Shown: positions 54,512 to 62,795 of the stretch, one piece after another
Layout of the letters: each line of letters opens with the position of its first letter
Position numbering within the stretch: position 1 is the stretch's first letter
NCBI GenBank assembly: GCA_021325635.1
Contig: JAJPGV010000008.1
Coordinates: 62,001 to 126,000, forward strand
DNA: 64,000 bases
Origin: Chloroflexota bacterium
Lineage (GTDB): Bacteria; Chloroflexota; JAJPGV01
Direction: 5' to 3'
The notes under the pieces: generated by a model
What the model saw: only the letters and a program-made list of their open reading frames with translations
Database searches by the model: none
What the model was told of the DNA's origin: nothing
Position numbers and translations under genes: made by a program

Positions 54512-55678
54512 TCAGCCCAGCATCTGCTTGACGAACCCGCTGTCTACCAGCTCCTGGACCAGGCTGGTGTCCATGCACTGCTCCGCCGTCACGCTCTTGG
54601 CGGCAGGAGTCTGCTCCGCAACCTCTGAGATAACGGTCGTAAAGCCATCCTTGGAAGGGAACGGCGGATTGGGCCACAGCGGCCCGTAGGCGCTGTAACC
54701 GTCGTCGATGTACTCCTGGTCCTCGGTCTTCAAGTACTTTCCGATGACCGCCTTGGCCTTCGCCGGGTCCTTCTTCCACAGCGCCATGGCCTCGATCGAA
54801 GCCTTGGATACGTTGAGTGCGGTCGCTCGGTTCTGCGCCAGATAGGCTGGCGAAATCGCCATGCCCACCTGCTGCTCCGGGATCTTGTAGGTGGCCTCAT
54901 CCAGCAGCAGGTGGGCGCCAGCCTGCTTCTGGGCCTGGATCTCGTTGGGCGGGGAAAGCGCGATCGCATCGGCGTTGCCCGTCTTCAGCATCGTCACCTG
55001 CCCGGGCGCGTCGTTGGCATTCAGGAACTTGAAGTCCTCCACCTTCCAGCCCTGCTTGGCGGCCAGCTGCGACCACGCAAAGTAGTCGGCGTTGCCGACC
55101 CTGGTCACCGCGATGTTCTTGCCCTTGAGCTGGTCCACACTGGTGATCTCCGGCTTGGCCATGATGCGCCACACCGTCTGGTTGAGGAAGCCCATGGTCA
55201 TGACCAGGCTCTGTTTGGCGGCTTGCGCGGCTACGACCGCGCTTCCGGCCACCTCAACCATCTGCAGGTCGCCGGCCAGGAGGGCCTGGACCGCCGTCGC
55301 GCTGCCCTGCACGTATTGCAGGTTGAAGTTCACGCCGTACTTATCGAACAATCCGGCATCTGCCGCCAGCGGCCACAGCATCTGATTGGCGGTGATCGCT
55401 ACCCAGGCTCCCTTGATCGCATTGGCGGTCCCTGGTGCCGAGGGCTTGGGCGAAGCTGCCGCCGAAGCCGCCGCGCTGCCGCTTGGCTTGGCCGACGCAG
55501 CGGTGCCGGCGCTCGGCTTGGCTTCAGCCGACGTCGACGCGGCAGTCGAAGGCTTAGGGGCCGCGCTCGATGGACTCGCCGGTGCGGAAGCCTGTCCGCA
55601 GCCCGCGAGCACGAGCGTGGTCCAGGCGATAGTCCCAGTGACGAATGAGCGTCTGGATATATTCATGCGGCACAGCAT
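54512..55678 (-). CDS. Tat-exported NMT1/SsuA-like solute-binding lipoprotein
   Basis: A 388-aa binding protein with a twin-arginine signal (NISRRSFVTG) and a lipobox (TLVLAGCG), so it is probably exported folded and then lipidated. A 60-residue Ala/Ser/Lys/Pro stalk follows. The binding domain has KGAWVAITANQMLWPLAADA, KYGVNFNLQYVQGSATAVQA, LKGKNIAVTRVGNADYFAWS and QKQAGAHLLLDEATYKIPEQ, typical of NMT1/SsuA-type proteins. The start is ATG 55678, or ATG 55666 within the same frame. It resembles the protein at 41577 in layout. No transporter partners are adjacent. Confidence 0.87.
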   Translation of the reverse strand: MLCRMNISRRSFVTGTIAWTTLVLAGCGQASAPASPSSAAPKPSTAASTSAEAKPSAGTAASAKPSGSAAASAAASPKPSAPGTANAIKGAWVAITANQMLWPLAADAGLFDKYGVNFNLQYVQGSATAVQALLAGDLQMVEVAGSAVVAAQAAKQSLVMTMGFLNQTVWRIMAKPEITSVDQLKGKNIAVTRVGNADYFAWSQLAAKQGWKVEDFKFLNANDAPGQVTMLKTGNADAIALSPPNEIQAQKQAGAHLLLDEATYKIPEQQVGMAISPAYLAQNRATALNVSKASIEAMALWKKDPAKAKAVIGKYLKTEDQEYIDDGYSAYGPLWPNPPFPSKDGFTTVISEVAEQTPAAKSVTAEQCMDTSLVQELVDSGFVKQMLG

Positions 55679-55752
55679 ACAGAATTTGAGCGAATGAAGG
55701 AAGCGCGCTCCGATTCAGGGCGGGAACCGGGCCAGATCGAGGCCCCGCAAGC

Positions 55753-56682
55753 TCATGCTCCCAAGCGACCGGATGGCGCCAGCTGCTCGGCCACCAGCGC
55801 CCACTCCCGCAGCGTGAGGGTCTCCGCCCGCCGAGCGGGATCGATGCCCACGGACTGCAGCGTTTCGACCACCGCGGCAGGATCGAGCGCGGCCCGTGTG
55901 TGCGCTCCCGCCGGCTTCCAGTTCCGCTGCAGCGCGTTGTGGAGCTGCTTGCGCCGCTCGGCAAAGCCGGCGCGCGCCACGGCGAAGAAATGCTCCGGGT
56001 TCGCCATCGGAATGAGCGGCTCGGGATACACCTCGATTCGCACCACGGCCGAATCGACCTTCGGCGCCGGGCGGAAGGCCTTCGCCGGCACCCGCAGCAC
56101 GATCTCCGGCCGCCCATAGAGCTGCACGCTGACGGATAGCAGGCTCATCGAGCCTGGCTTAGCCACCACCCGCTCGGCCAGCTCTTCCTGGAGCATCAGC
56201 ACCACCGACTCCGGCCGCGGCTGCGCCTCGAGCACATGCCTCAGCAGTGGCGAGCTGATGTAGTACGGAATGTTGCCAATGACCTTATACGGCTGCCGAG
56301 CGCTGAGTGCCGGGTGGGTAAGGTTGGGGGCCGGTCGCCGGGGCTGACCCCGGCCACCCAGCCCCTGACCCCTTTCCCCAAATACCGCTCCCACGTCCAC
56401 CTTCAAGATGTCCCCGTGAATCACCTGGATGGGCAGCGTCTCCAGCTCCGAGATCAGGTCCAGGTCCAGCTCCACCGCCACGACTTCTGCGCCCTCTTGC
56501 ACCAGCCGGCGCGTCAGCACGCCGTGGCCGGGCCCGATTTCCAGCACTCGATCGCCGGGCCGCACGTCCAGGGCCTCCATGATGCCGTCCACCACCTGTT
56601 GATCGACCAGGAAGTTTTGCCCCAGCGACTTCTTGGCCCTCGGACCTCGCCCCGCCGCAGCGCGCCCCCGCTCTCTCCGCAT
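55753..56682 (-). CDS. ksgA: 16S rRNA A1518/A1519 dimethyltransferase, with a Pro/Gly-rich insert
   Basis: Dimethylates two adjacent adenines near the 3' end of 16S rRNA. The 309-aa protein has KKSLGQNFLVDQQVV, the SAM-binding LEIGPGHGVLTRRL, ELDLDLISELE, the catalytic VIGNIPYYISSPLL, and AFRPAPKVDSAVVRIE in the C-terminal domain. Residues about 102-130 (GERGQGLGGRGQPRRP onward), between the HGDILKVDV strand and NIPYY, are absent from typical KsgA and are low-complexity. The matching DNA has four closely spaced G-runs on the coding strand. The gene is divergent from the 56708 gene, with 25 bases between start codons. Confidence 0.93.
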   Translation of the reverse strand: MRRERGRAAAGRGPRAKKSLGQNFLVDQQVVDGIMEALDVRPGDRVLEIGPGHGVLTRRLVQEGAEVVAVELDLDLISELETLPIQVIHGDILKVDVGAVFGERGQGLGGRGQPRRPAPNLTHPALSARQPYKVIGNIPYYISSPLLRHVLEAQPRPESVVLMLQEELAERVVAKPGSMSLLSVSVQLYGRPEIVLRVPAKAFRPAPKVDSAVVRIEVYPEPLIPMANPEHFFAVARAGFAERRKQLHNALQRNWKPAGAHTRAALDPAAVVETLQSVGIDPARRAETLTLREWALVAEQLAPSGRLGA

Positions 56683-56707
56683 CCCTATACCCTATCCCCT
56701 GGCCCCC

Positions 56708-57406
56708 ATGTCCTCCGGCTATCATCCCCCCGTGCTATCCGACCTGGCAGAGCGCATCCTGGCCGATTGTCGCGGCGCCGTGGGAGAGGTTCGCTTCGGC
56801 TTCGGCTCCAAGCGCCAGGTGTGGGCGTTCGAGCAGCGGCACAAGCTCGACGTGGCGGAGCTGATTGACCAGCTCGCGGAGGCAAGCTCGGCGGAGCTCC
56901 TGGCCTTCGCCCTGGTCTTCCACCACGAGTTCCGGGCGGTAACCAACGCCTGGCTGGCCCGCGACCGGCTCCAGCAAGCCGCCGCCGGGTTATGCGCCCG
57001 CGGCGATCCCGAATTCATGCAGCTCGCCGGCGATGCCCTGATCGATGCCGATTTGGCCCTTCGCCACTGGCTGCTGGCCGCGTACGCGGCCGGGCCTGCG
57101 GAGGTCGTGTTCGATCGTCTCCAGCAGGCACTCGTCCGCGCCTATCCCTCAGCCGACCAGTGGGCCCTGCTTGCCCGCTTGCGCGCCATTGCCGAGCCGC
57201 GCGGTTGGACCTTCAATCCGGAGACTTCGCGCCTGCTGGCCAGTCTCGCGCAAATCTCAGCGCGGCCCGAAGATCGCGTCCAGGCGTTGGAGCTGCTGGC
57301 GGTCTGCGGGGGCTCGGCGGCAGCCGGCGGCCTTGCCCGTGCCGTCAAGGGCGATACCGACCCTGCCGTGCGCACGCACGCCGCCAAGCTCCTCGACCGT
57401 CTCTGA
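56708..57406 (+). CDS. Hypothetical helical protein (232 aa)
   Basis: A soluble alpha-helical protein of unknown function, starting MSSGYHPPVLSDLAERILAD. ATG 56708 is preferred; an earlier in-frame ATG would overlap ksgA. The sequence is rich in Leu/Ala helices (LAEASSAELLAFALVFHHEF, LRHWLLAAYAAGPAEVVFDR), with a C-terminal segment resembling a HEAT-like repeat (AGGLARAVKGDTDPAVRTHA). No catalytic motif is visible. Confidence 0.68.
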   Translation: MSSGYHPPVLSDLAERILADCRGAVGEVRFGFGSKRQVWAFEQRHKLDVAELIDQLAEASSAELLAFALVFHHEFRAVTNAWLARDRLQQAAAGLCARGDPEFMQLAGDALIDADLALRHWLLAAYAAGPAEVVFDRLQQALVRAYPSADQWALLARLRAIAEPRGWTFNPETSRLLASLAQISARPEDRVQALELLAVCGGSAAAGGLARAVKGDTDPAVRTHAAKLLDRL

Positions 57407-57506
57407 GTCCCCACCACGAGGACCATCTTCGGTCGCAACCCGGTCCGCGTGGGGCCAGGCCACAGCCGTGGGCAACAGCCTTCGCGCGAAGGGGCGCGCT
57501 GCCGGC

Positions 57507-58106
57507 CTAAGGTCGGCCTTCCAGCAGCAGCTCGCGAGCGGCTGCCGCGGCTCGCGAGCGATGGCTCAGCCGGTTCTTCACCTCCGGCGGTGCATCTCCC
57601 AGTGTGGCGCCAAGCTCGGGAACGAAGAACACCGGGTCGTAGCCGAAGCCGTGGCGGCCGCTGGGCGCCCACGCGACCTCGCCCTCCACGCTGCCTTGAA
57701 CCGTCTCGGTGGGTCTGCCCGGAGCAGCCAGCGCGATGACGCAGCGGAAGCGCGCCCCTCTGCGGCCATCCGGCACGCCCAACAGCCGCGCCAGCAGCCT
57801 CGCGTTCCGCTCCGCGTCGGATACGTCGCCCGCCCAGCGCTTCGAATGCACCCCTGGCTCGCCGCCCAAGGCATCCACCTCCAAGCCCGAGTCGTCGGCC
57901 AAGGTCAGCGCACCTGTGAGGTCCCGGTAGCGCTCCGCTTTGAGCCGAGCGTTCTCCTCGAACGTCCGGCCGTGCTCCTCCACGTCCTCATCGACGCCGA
58001 AATCCTTCAGCGAGCGGAGCTCATAAGGCACGCCTGCGAGGAGAGCGCGATACTCTTCCAGCTTGTGCTCGTTCTGCGTCGCAATGAGCAGGATGCCTCG
58101 ACCCAT
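57507..58106 (-). CDS. rdgB: Non-canonical purine NTP pyrophosphatase (HAM1/RdgB)
   Basis: Hydrolyses ITP, XTP and dITP to the monophosphates, keeping deaminated purines out of nucleic acids. The 199-aa protein has the nucleotide-binding ATQNEHKLEEYRALL, DDSGLEVDALGGEPG and GFGYDPVFFVPE, then LSHRSRAAAAAREL at the end. Length is typical. It is divergent from hemW, with only 28 bases between the start codons. Confidence 0.95.
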   Translation of the reverse strand: MGRGILLIATQNEHKLEEYRALLAGVPYELRSLKDFGVDEDVEEHGRTFEENARLKAERYRDLTGALTLADDSGLEVDALGGEPGVHSKRWAGDVSDAERNARLLARLLGVPDGRRGARFRCVIALAAPGRPTETVQGSVEGEVAWAPSGRHGFGYDPVFFVPELGATLGDAPPEVKNRLSHRSRAAAAARELLLEGRP

Positions 58107-58134
58107 CTACGTCCACCAACAACGAAAGTGATAG

Positions 58135-59298
58135 ATGAAGCCTAGTCCGCCCGCGCAACCCGATGCCGGCCGCTTCACTCCTCACTCTTCGCTCTGCACT
58201 CCGCCCCTGGGGCTGTACATCCACATCCCCTTCTGCACAACGAAGTGCTCGTACTGTGATTTCAACACGTACGCCGGTATCGAGCCGCTGCTGCCGCGCT
58301 ACATCGACGCCCTGATCGCCGAGATGCAGCGCTACCCGGCCGGCCTGCCGGTGCAGACCATCAACTTCGGCGGCGGCACCCCATCCCTGCTCTCAGCGCA
58401 GCAGCTCGCACTCGTCATCGAGGCTGCGCGCGCCCGCTTCGCCGTGGACCAGAGCGCCGAGATCAGCATCGAGGCCAACCCGGGGGCGCTGGACCAGGCC
58501 TACTTCGGCGCCGCGCGTCAGGTCGGCGTCAACCGCGTCAGTTTCGGCGTCCAAAGCTTCCACGCGTCCGAGCTGGCCGTGCTCACACGCCGCCACAGCG
58601 CACGCGAGGCCGAGGAGGCGCTGCACGGTGCCCGCCGCGCCGGCTTCGACAACCTGAGCCTGGACTTCATGTACGGCCTGCCTGGCCAGACCCTCGCCAC
58701 CTGGCGACGGACGCTCCAGCGGGCGCTCGACCTGGCGCCGGACCACCTGTCCCTCTACGGCCTTACCATCTACGATCACCTGCCGCTGGGACGCCAGGTG
58801 GCGCGCGGCGAGCTGCCTCACCAGGACGAGGACCTCATGGCGGCTATGTACGAGCTGGCCGAAGACCTCCTCGCCGGCGCGGGCTACGAACAGTACGAGA
58901 TCTCCAACTGGTCCCGCGGCGAGCGCTTTCGCTGCCGCCATAACCTGGCCTACTGGCGCAACACCGGCTACCTCGGAATTGGCGCTGGCGCTCATTCCTA
59001 CTTCGAGGCCCGGCGCTACGCCAACGAAAAGCGGCCCAACGTGTACTGCGACGCCGTGCTGGCGGGATCATCTCCCGTCGTCGACAGCGAGCCCATCGAG
59101 AGCGAGCTCGCCGCGGCCGAGACCACCATCCTGGCGCTGCGTCTGAACGAAGGCGCCGAACTCACTCCCGGTCAGGTCGCCACGCTCGCCCCCTGCCTCG
59201 ACGCCGGCCTCATTGACCTCGAACGATCCCACGCCCGCCTCACCCGCAAAGGCCGCCTCCTCTCCAACGAAGTCTTCTGGCGCCTCCTGCCCGACTGA
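58135..59298 (+). CDS. hemW: HemW-type radical SAM haem chaperone
   Basis: A 387-aa radical SAM protein related to coproporphyrinogen dehydrogenase but thought to deliver haem. It has GLYIHIPFCTTKCSYCDFNT with the CxxxCxxC cluster, NFGGGTPSLLSAQQLALVIE, NRVSFGVQSFHASEL, SLDFMYGLPGQTLATWR and the late GAGAHSYF. The CDF after the cluster, lacking the extra Cys of HemN, supports HemW. The first 20 residues are a Pro/Ser-rich extension before the conserved core. Together with HemQ it points to the coproporphyrin-dependent haem route. Confidence 0.92.
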   Translation: MKPSPPAQPDAGRFTPHSSLCTPPLGLYIHIPFCTTKCSYCDFNTYAGIEPLLPRYIDALIAEMQRYPAGLPVQTINFGGGTPSLLSAQQLALVIEAARARFAVDQSAEISIEANPGALDQAYFGAARQVGVNRVSFGVQSFHASELAVLTRRHSAREAEEALHGARRAGFDNLSLDFMYGLPGQTLATWRRTLQRALDLAPDHLSLYGLTIYDHLPLGRQVARGELPHQDEDLMAAMYELAEDLLAGAGYEQYEISNWSRGERFRCRHNLAYWRNTGYLGIGAGAHSYFEARRYANEKRPNVYCDAVLAGSSPVVDSEPIESELAAAETTILALRLNEGAELTPGQVATLAPCLDAGLIDLERSHARLTRKGRLLSNEVFWRLLPD

Positions 59299-59322
59299 CC
59301 CCCGCGAGCTGCCCTTGCCCGC

Positions 59323-59362
59323 GGCCGCGGCGCTGGCGAACAGGAACGCCAGCGCCGCGGCC
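59323..59362. terminator. Perfect 16-bp hairpin between convergent hemW and the acyl-CoA dehydrogenase gene
   Basis: Arms GGCCGCGGCGCTGGCG and CGCCAGCGCCGCGGCC pair perfectly around an 8-base loop (AACAGGAA). It sits 25 bases after hemW and about 20 bases after the opposing gene, so it should terminate both. Confidence 0.8.
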
Positions 59363-59383
59363 AGCACCGTCGGCGCCCGCCGC

Positions 59384-60556
59384 TTACTCGAAGGCTGATA
59401 TCCCCGTGATCTCGCGGCCCAGCGTGAGCAGGTGGATCTCGTTCGTGCCCTCGTAGGTGTACACCGTCTCGAGGTTCAGCAGGTGCCGGATGACCGGGTA
59501 GTCCAGGGTGATGCCGTTGGCCCCCAGGATGCTCCGAGCCGTGCGCGCCACCTCCAGAGCCTGCCGCACGTTATTCATCTTGCCCATGCTGATCTGCGCC
59601 GGCGTGCACCTGCCGGCCTCCTTGAGCTGCGCCAGCCGGTAGGCCAGGAGCTGTCCCTTGCTGATTTCTGTCAGCATCTGCACCAGCTTCTCCTGCGTGA
59701 GCTGGTAGCCGGCGATTGGTCGCGAAAACTGCACCCGGTTGGTGGCGTAGTCGAGCGCCGCTTCGTAACACGCGGCTGCCGCGCCCAGCGCGCCCCACAA
59801 GATGCCGAACCGCGCCTCGTTCAGGCTGCCCAGCGGGCCGCGCAAACCCTCCACGTCCGGCAGCATGCTGTCCTCCGGCACACGGCAATCTTCGAAGATC
59901 AGCTCCGCCGTAATCGACGCCCGCAGCGACATCTTGTGCTCGATCTCGTAGGACGTGAAGCCGGGCGCCCCCTTCTCCACCAGGAAACCGCGGATCTTGC
60001 CATCGAGCTTGGCCCATACCAGCGCCACGTCGGCGATCGTCCCGTTCGTAATCCAGCGCTTGCGCCCGTTGATGACGTACGAGCCGCCGTCCTTGCGGGC
60101 GGTGGTAAGCATCCCCGCCGGGTTCGATCCGAAGTCCGGCTCGGTCAGCCCGAAGCAGCCGATGACCTCGCCGGCAGCCATCTTCGGCAGCCAGCGCAGC
60201 TTCTGCTCCTCGGATCCGAACGCCCGGATGGGGAACATCACCAGGCTGCCCTGCACCGAGCAGAAGCTGCGGACGCCGCTGTCGCCGCGCTCCAGCTCCT
60301 GGCACACCAGCCCGTAGGCGGTGCTGCTCATGCCCGCGCAGCCGTAGCCCTGCAGGTGCATCCCGAACAGGCCCATGCCGGCCATCTCGGGAACCACCTC
60401 CAGCAGAGAGGTGCCGCGCTCGAAGTGCTGGCCTATGACCGGAATCACCCGCTCGTCGACCAGGCGGCGGACGGCGTCGGCGACCATCCGCTCCTCAGGC
60501 GAGAGCAGATCCCGCAGTCCCAGGAAGTCGAGCGGCGGTGGTGAGGATACGCTCAT
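59384..60556 (-). CDS. gcdH: Glutaryl-CoA dehydrogenase-type acyl-CoA dehydrogenase
   Basis: An FAD enzyme of about 390 aa that oxidises and decarboxylates glutaryl-CoA in lysine/tryptophan or benzoate catabolism. It has the GCDH-like HLQGYGCAGMSSTAYGLVCQ, SVQGSLVMFPIRAFGSEEQK, GCFGLTEPDFGSNPAG, LGANGITLDYPVIRHLLNLE and the catalytic Glu in VYTYEGTNEIHLLTLGREIT, ending in GISAFE. The start is ATG 60556 (MSVSSPPPLDFL); the frame continues upstream to 60625 without coding character. No electron-transfer flavoprotein or benzoyl-CoA genes are adjacent. Confidence 0.87.
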   Translation of the reverse strand: MSVSSPPPLDFLGLRDLLSPEERMVADAVRRLVDERVIPVIGQHFERGTSLLEVVPEMAGMGLFGMHLQGYGCAGMSSTAYGLVCQELERGDSGVRSFCSVQGSLVMFPIRAFGSEEQKLRWLPKMAAGEVIGCFGLTEPDFGSNPAGMLTTARKDGGSYVINGRKRWITNGTIADVALVWAKLDGKIRGFLVEKGAPGFTSYEIEHKMSLRASITAELIFEDCRVPEDSMLPDVEGLRGPLGSLNEARFGILWGALGAAAACYEAALDYATNRVQFSRPIAGYQLTQEKLVQMLTEISKGQLLAYRLAQLKEAGRCTPAQISMGKMNNVRQALEVARTARSILGANGITLDYPVIRHLLNLETVYTYEGTNEIHLLTLGREITGISAFE

Positions 60557-60599
60557 ACGGCCGCCGGCTGGTGCGCTGCTACCATCCCCTTCGCACCTC

Positions 60600-61226
60600 A
60601 TGATACTGCTGGTCGCACCAAGCAACCAGGCTTTGCCGGGCGTCCCGGTGAGCCATGGCTATCGGCGCCTGGTGCTGGGGTCGCGGCGGGATCGAGCGGA
60701 GACGAGGCTCCGCCAAGCCCTGGGCACTGCCCGCTACCGTATGGTCATTTCGGCCGGTTTCGCCGCGGCGGCCGATCGCCGCCTGCAAACGGCCGACCTG
60801 CTGCTGGCCAACCGCGTGTTTGGCTCACCCGACGTCTACCTGGACCTCCCGCCCTACCAAGCGCCGGGAGTAGTCCACGGCGGCCTGTACACCCTTGCTC
60901 AATCCGAAGGCTCGGCCCTCAACGGACAGCGCCTGCCGGTAGTCCACGCATTCGACGATCACGGCTTCTGGCTGGCCCGCGCGGCGGAATCGTGCGGCGT
61001 CCCATGCCTCCTGCTGCGGGCCATCCTCGCCCCAGCGGGGCAGGCGGCCGAAGGCTCTCGCCAGGCATTTGCGTCAGGCGCTCGAGCCGTTCTGGGCAGC
61101 CTACGCCTGCCAAGCCGTCCGTCCGCCTGGCGAGCCCTGCCCGAGGTGCTTCGCGACGTGTCCGCCTGCCGGGCCCGGCTTGCCTCGACCCTCTCGGTGC
61201 TGCTCGTCCTGAACGAACGCAAGTAA
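60600..61226 (+). CDS. Nucleoside phosphorylase-superfamily-like protein
   Basis: A 208-aa protein beginning MILLVAPSNQALPG at ATG 60600; the frame is open upstream but lies antisense to gcdH there. It has VVHGGLY and MVISAGFAAAADRRLQTADL, where AGFAAA followed by a GD-like turn recalls the AGGL...GD motif of purine nucleoside phosphorylases and the HpnG hopanoid phosphorylase. Conservation looks weak and the catalytic Asp/Glu are not certain. No hopanoid genes are present nearby. Call based on fold similarity from memory only. Confidence 0.55.
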   Translation: MILLVAPSNQALPGVPVSHGYRRLVLGSRRDRAETRLRQALGTARYRMVISAGFAAAADRRLQTADLLLANRVFGSPDVYLDLPPYQAPGVVHGGLYTLAQSEGSALNGQRLPVVHAFDDHGFWLARAAESCGVPCLLLRAILAPAGQAAEGSRQAFASGARAVLGSLRLPSRPSAWRALPEVLRDVSACRARLASTLSVLLVLNERK

Positions 61227-61246
61227 GTGCCGCGCGCCCTTAGAAT

Positions 61247-62227
61247 TTGGCCATCGGGCCGGCGGCTGGCCGGCAGGAGTGTCACGTTATAGATCTCACA
61301 TCCACCATCGCGAACACGAGCCCCCTCAAGGTGGGCGTCGCCGGCCTCGCCTCGCGCGGCCGCGCAGTGGGCCAGCGGCTCCGCGCGGCCGGCATCCGCG
61401 TGTTGGGTTTCGACGACGACGTGCGCACCGCCGCGACCTCCGGCCTGCGCACCGTCGGCACGGCCGAACGGCTGGCGCAGGAGTGCGAGGTAGAGATTGT
61501 GGCCCCCGACGGCGAGGAGGCGGCCGCGCTCCTGGAAGAGCTGCTGACCTTCGAAGGACTGGCCGCGCTGCGCACCATCATCCTGATAGGCGCGCTGGAG
61601 CCGCGGCGCGTGCAGCGGCTGGCGGACGCTGCCTCGCAGAAAGGCATTGCCCTGCTCGACGCGCCGCTCGACGGGGGCGACGACGCCATCCTGGCCGGAC
61701 GAGCGGTGGTGTTCGCGGCCGGCAGCCAGGCCGCCATTGGGAGCTGCCGCCCGCTGTTCGAAGCGCTGGGCCGCCTGGTCGTCGTGGGCGAAGCGGGCTC
61801 CGGCCAGATTGCCCGCACCGTCAACGATCTGCTGCGCTGGGCCAACGTGCTGGCCATCCACGACGCATTCAGCCTGGCCCGCGCCTGCGGCGCCGATCCG
61901 TCGCCCATCCGCGATGCCGTGCTGCACGCCAGCGGATCCAATCGCGCGCTGGAGGAATGGGGCCGTGTTGGCATCGCCGCCGCCCGCGAGGACATCCAAG
62001 CCGCGCTGCTGCTGGCTCATGAAAGCGGAGCGAGCATGCCCTTTCTGAACCGGCTCGACAGCTTGCTGGCCAGCCTGGACCCGGATCAGATGGCCGGGCT
62101 GTTCAACCTCGGCGTGGTGGACCTGTCGAGACCGGCCGAGCCGGCGATTTTGCCGGAGAGCGACAATATGACCGACATCAACGAATCCCAAGAAGCAGTC
62201 GTCAACTCAGGAGGAAACATTGGCTGA
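61247..62227 (+). CDS. 6-phosphogluconate dehydrogenase-superfamily oxidoreductase-like protein
   Basis: A protein of up to 326 aa with a Rossmann domain from about residue 27 (LKVGVAGLASRGRAVGQRLR, atypical because the GxGxMG motif is GLASRG) and a helical domain (GSGQIARTVNDLLRWANVLA). In 3-hydroxyisobutyrate dehydrogenases a catalytic Lys sits shortly before the conserved Asn; here that position is Arg (ARTVND), so activity is uncertain. The frame opens at TTG 61247, but the real start is unclear because no good ATG/GTG lies closer. It overlaps the next gene by 8 bases. Confidence 0.65.
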   Translation: MAIGPAAGRQECHVIDLTSTIANTSPLKVGVAGLASRGRAVGQRLRAAGIRVLGFDDDVRTAATSGLRTVGTAERLAQECEVEIVAPDGEEAAALLEELLTFEGLAALRTIILIGALEPRRVQRLADAASQKGIALLDAPLDGGDDAILAGRAVVFAAGSQAAIGSCRPLFEALGRLVVVGEAGSGQIARTVNDLLRWANVLAIHDAFSLARACGADPSPIRDAVLHASGSNRALEEWGRVGIAAAREDIQAALLLAHESGASMPFLNRLDSLLASLDPDQMAGLFNLGVVDLSRPAEPAILPESDNMTDINESQEAVVNSGGNIG

Positions 62228-62660
62228 AGCCGCCGTCGAAAACGCGATCGACCTAACCAAGTACACCGAGCAGCTGCACGAAGCGCTCGCCCAGCATACG
62301 CCCTGCGTCGTCGCCACCGCCGACGCCAAGGGCAACGTGGACATCGGCCTCAAGGGCAGCGTCATGGTCTGGGACCGCGACCACCTGGCCTACCTGGAGC
62401 GCACCCACGGGGTGCACCTGCAGCATCTGCAAGAGAACAAGCACATCGCCATCCAGTACTACAACCGCCAGAACACCCCGGCCATGATCCGCTTCTTCGG
62501 TGAAGCCGAGCTGCTCGAGAGCGGCCCCCTGCGCGATGAGATCCGCAGCAAGACCATCGCCCCCGAGCTGGCCAAAGACCCCGACAACCGCGGCATCATC
62601 GTCCTCATCCGCATCGACAAGGTCATCGAGCCCGGCGGCAAAACCTTCCTGCGCAGCTAG
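62220..62660 (+). CDS. Pyridoxamine 5'-phosphate oxidase-fold protein
   Basis: A 146-aa split-barrel flavin or F420-binding family protein. The start is TTG 62220 with AGGAGG 5 bases upstream. It has PCVVATADAKGNVDIGLKGS, VMVWDRDHLAYLERTHG, and HIAIQYYNRQNTPAMIRFFG, the usual beta-barrel pattern. Its cofactor and substrate cannot be assigned. It overlaps the upstream oxidoreductase gene by 8 bases, so the two are translationally coupled. Confidence 0.82.
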   Translation: MAEAAVENAIDLTKYTEQLHEALAQHTPCVVATADAKGNVDIGLKGSVMVWDRDHLAYLERTHGVHLQHLQENKHIAIQYYNRQNTPAMIRFFGEAELLESGPLRDEIRSKTIAPELAKDPDNRGIIVLIRIDKVIEPGGKTFLRS

Positions 62661-62663
62661 CCA

Positions 62664-62694
62664 GCACGGTGGGGCAGCCTCTGCCCCACCGTGC
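62664..62694. terminator. Perfect 14-bp hairpin after the PNPOx-fold gene
   Basis: GCACGGTGGGGCAG and CTGCCCCACCGTGC pair perfectly around a 3-base loop, 4 bases after the stop. No T-run follows. Between the hairpin and the first CRISPR remnant at 62796 I see no gene. Confidence 0.75.
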
Positions 62695-62795
62695 AGTCGT
62701 GCCCTCATTCGGCTCTAATCGCGCATTCGCCGGGCCGCCGTCGGGCCGCCTCGTTGCAGCTGACGACCTTCTACCGGCCGTCATGCTCTGCCAGG

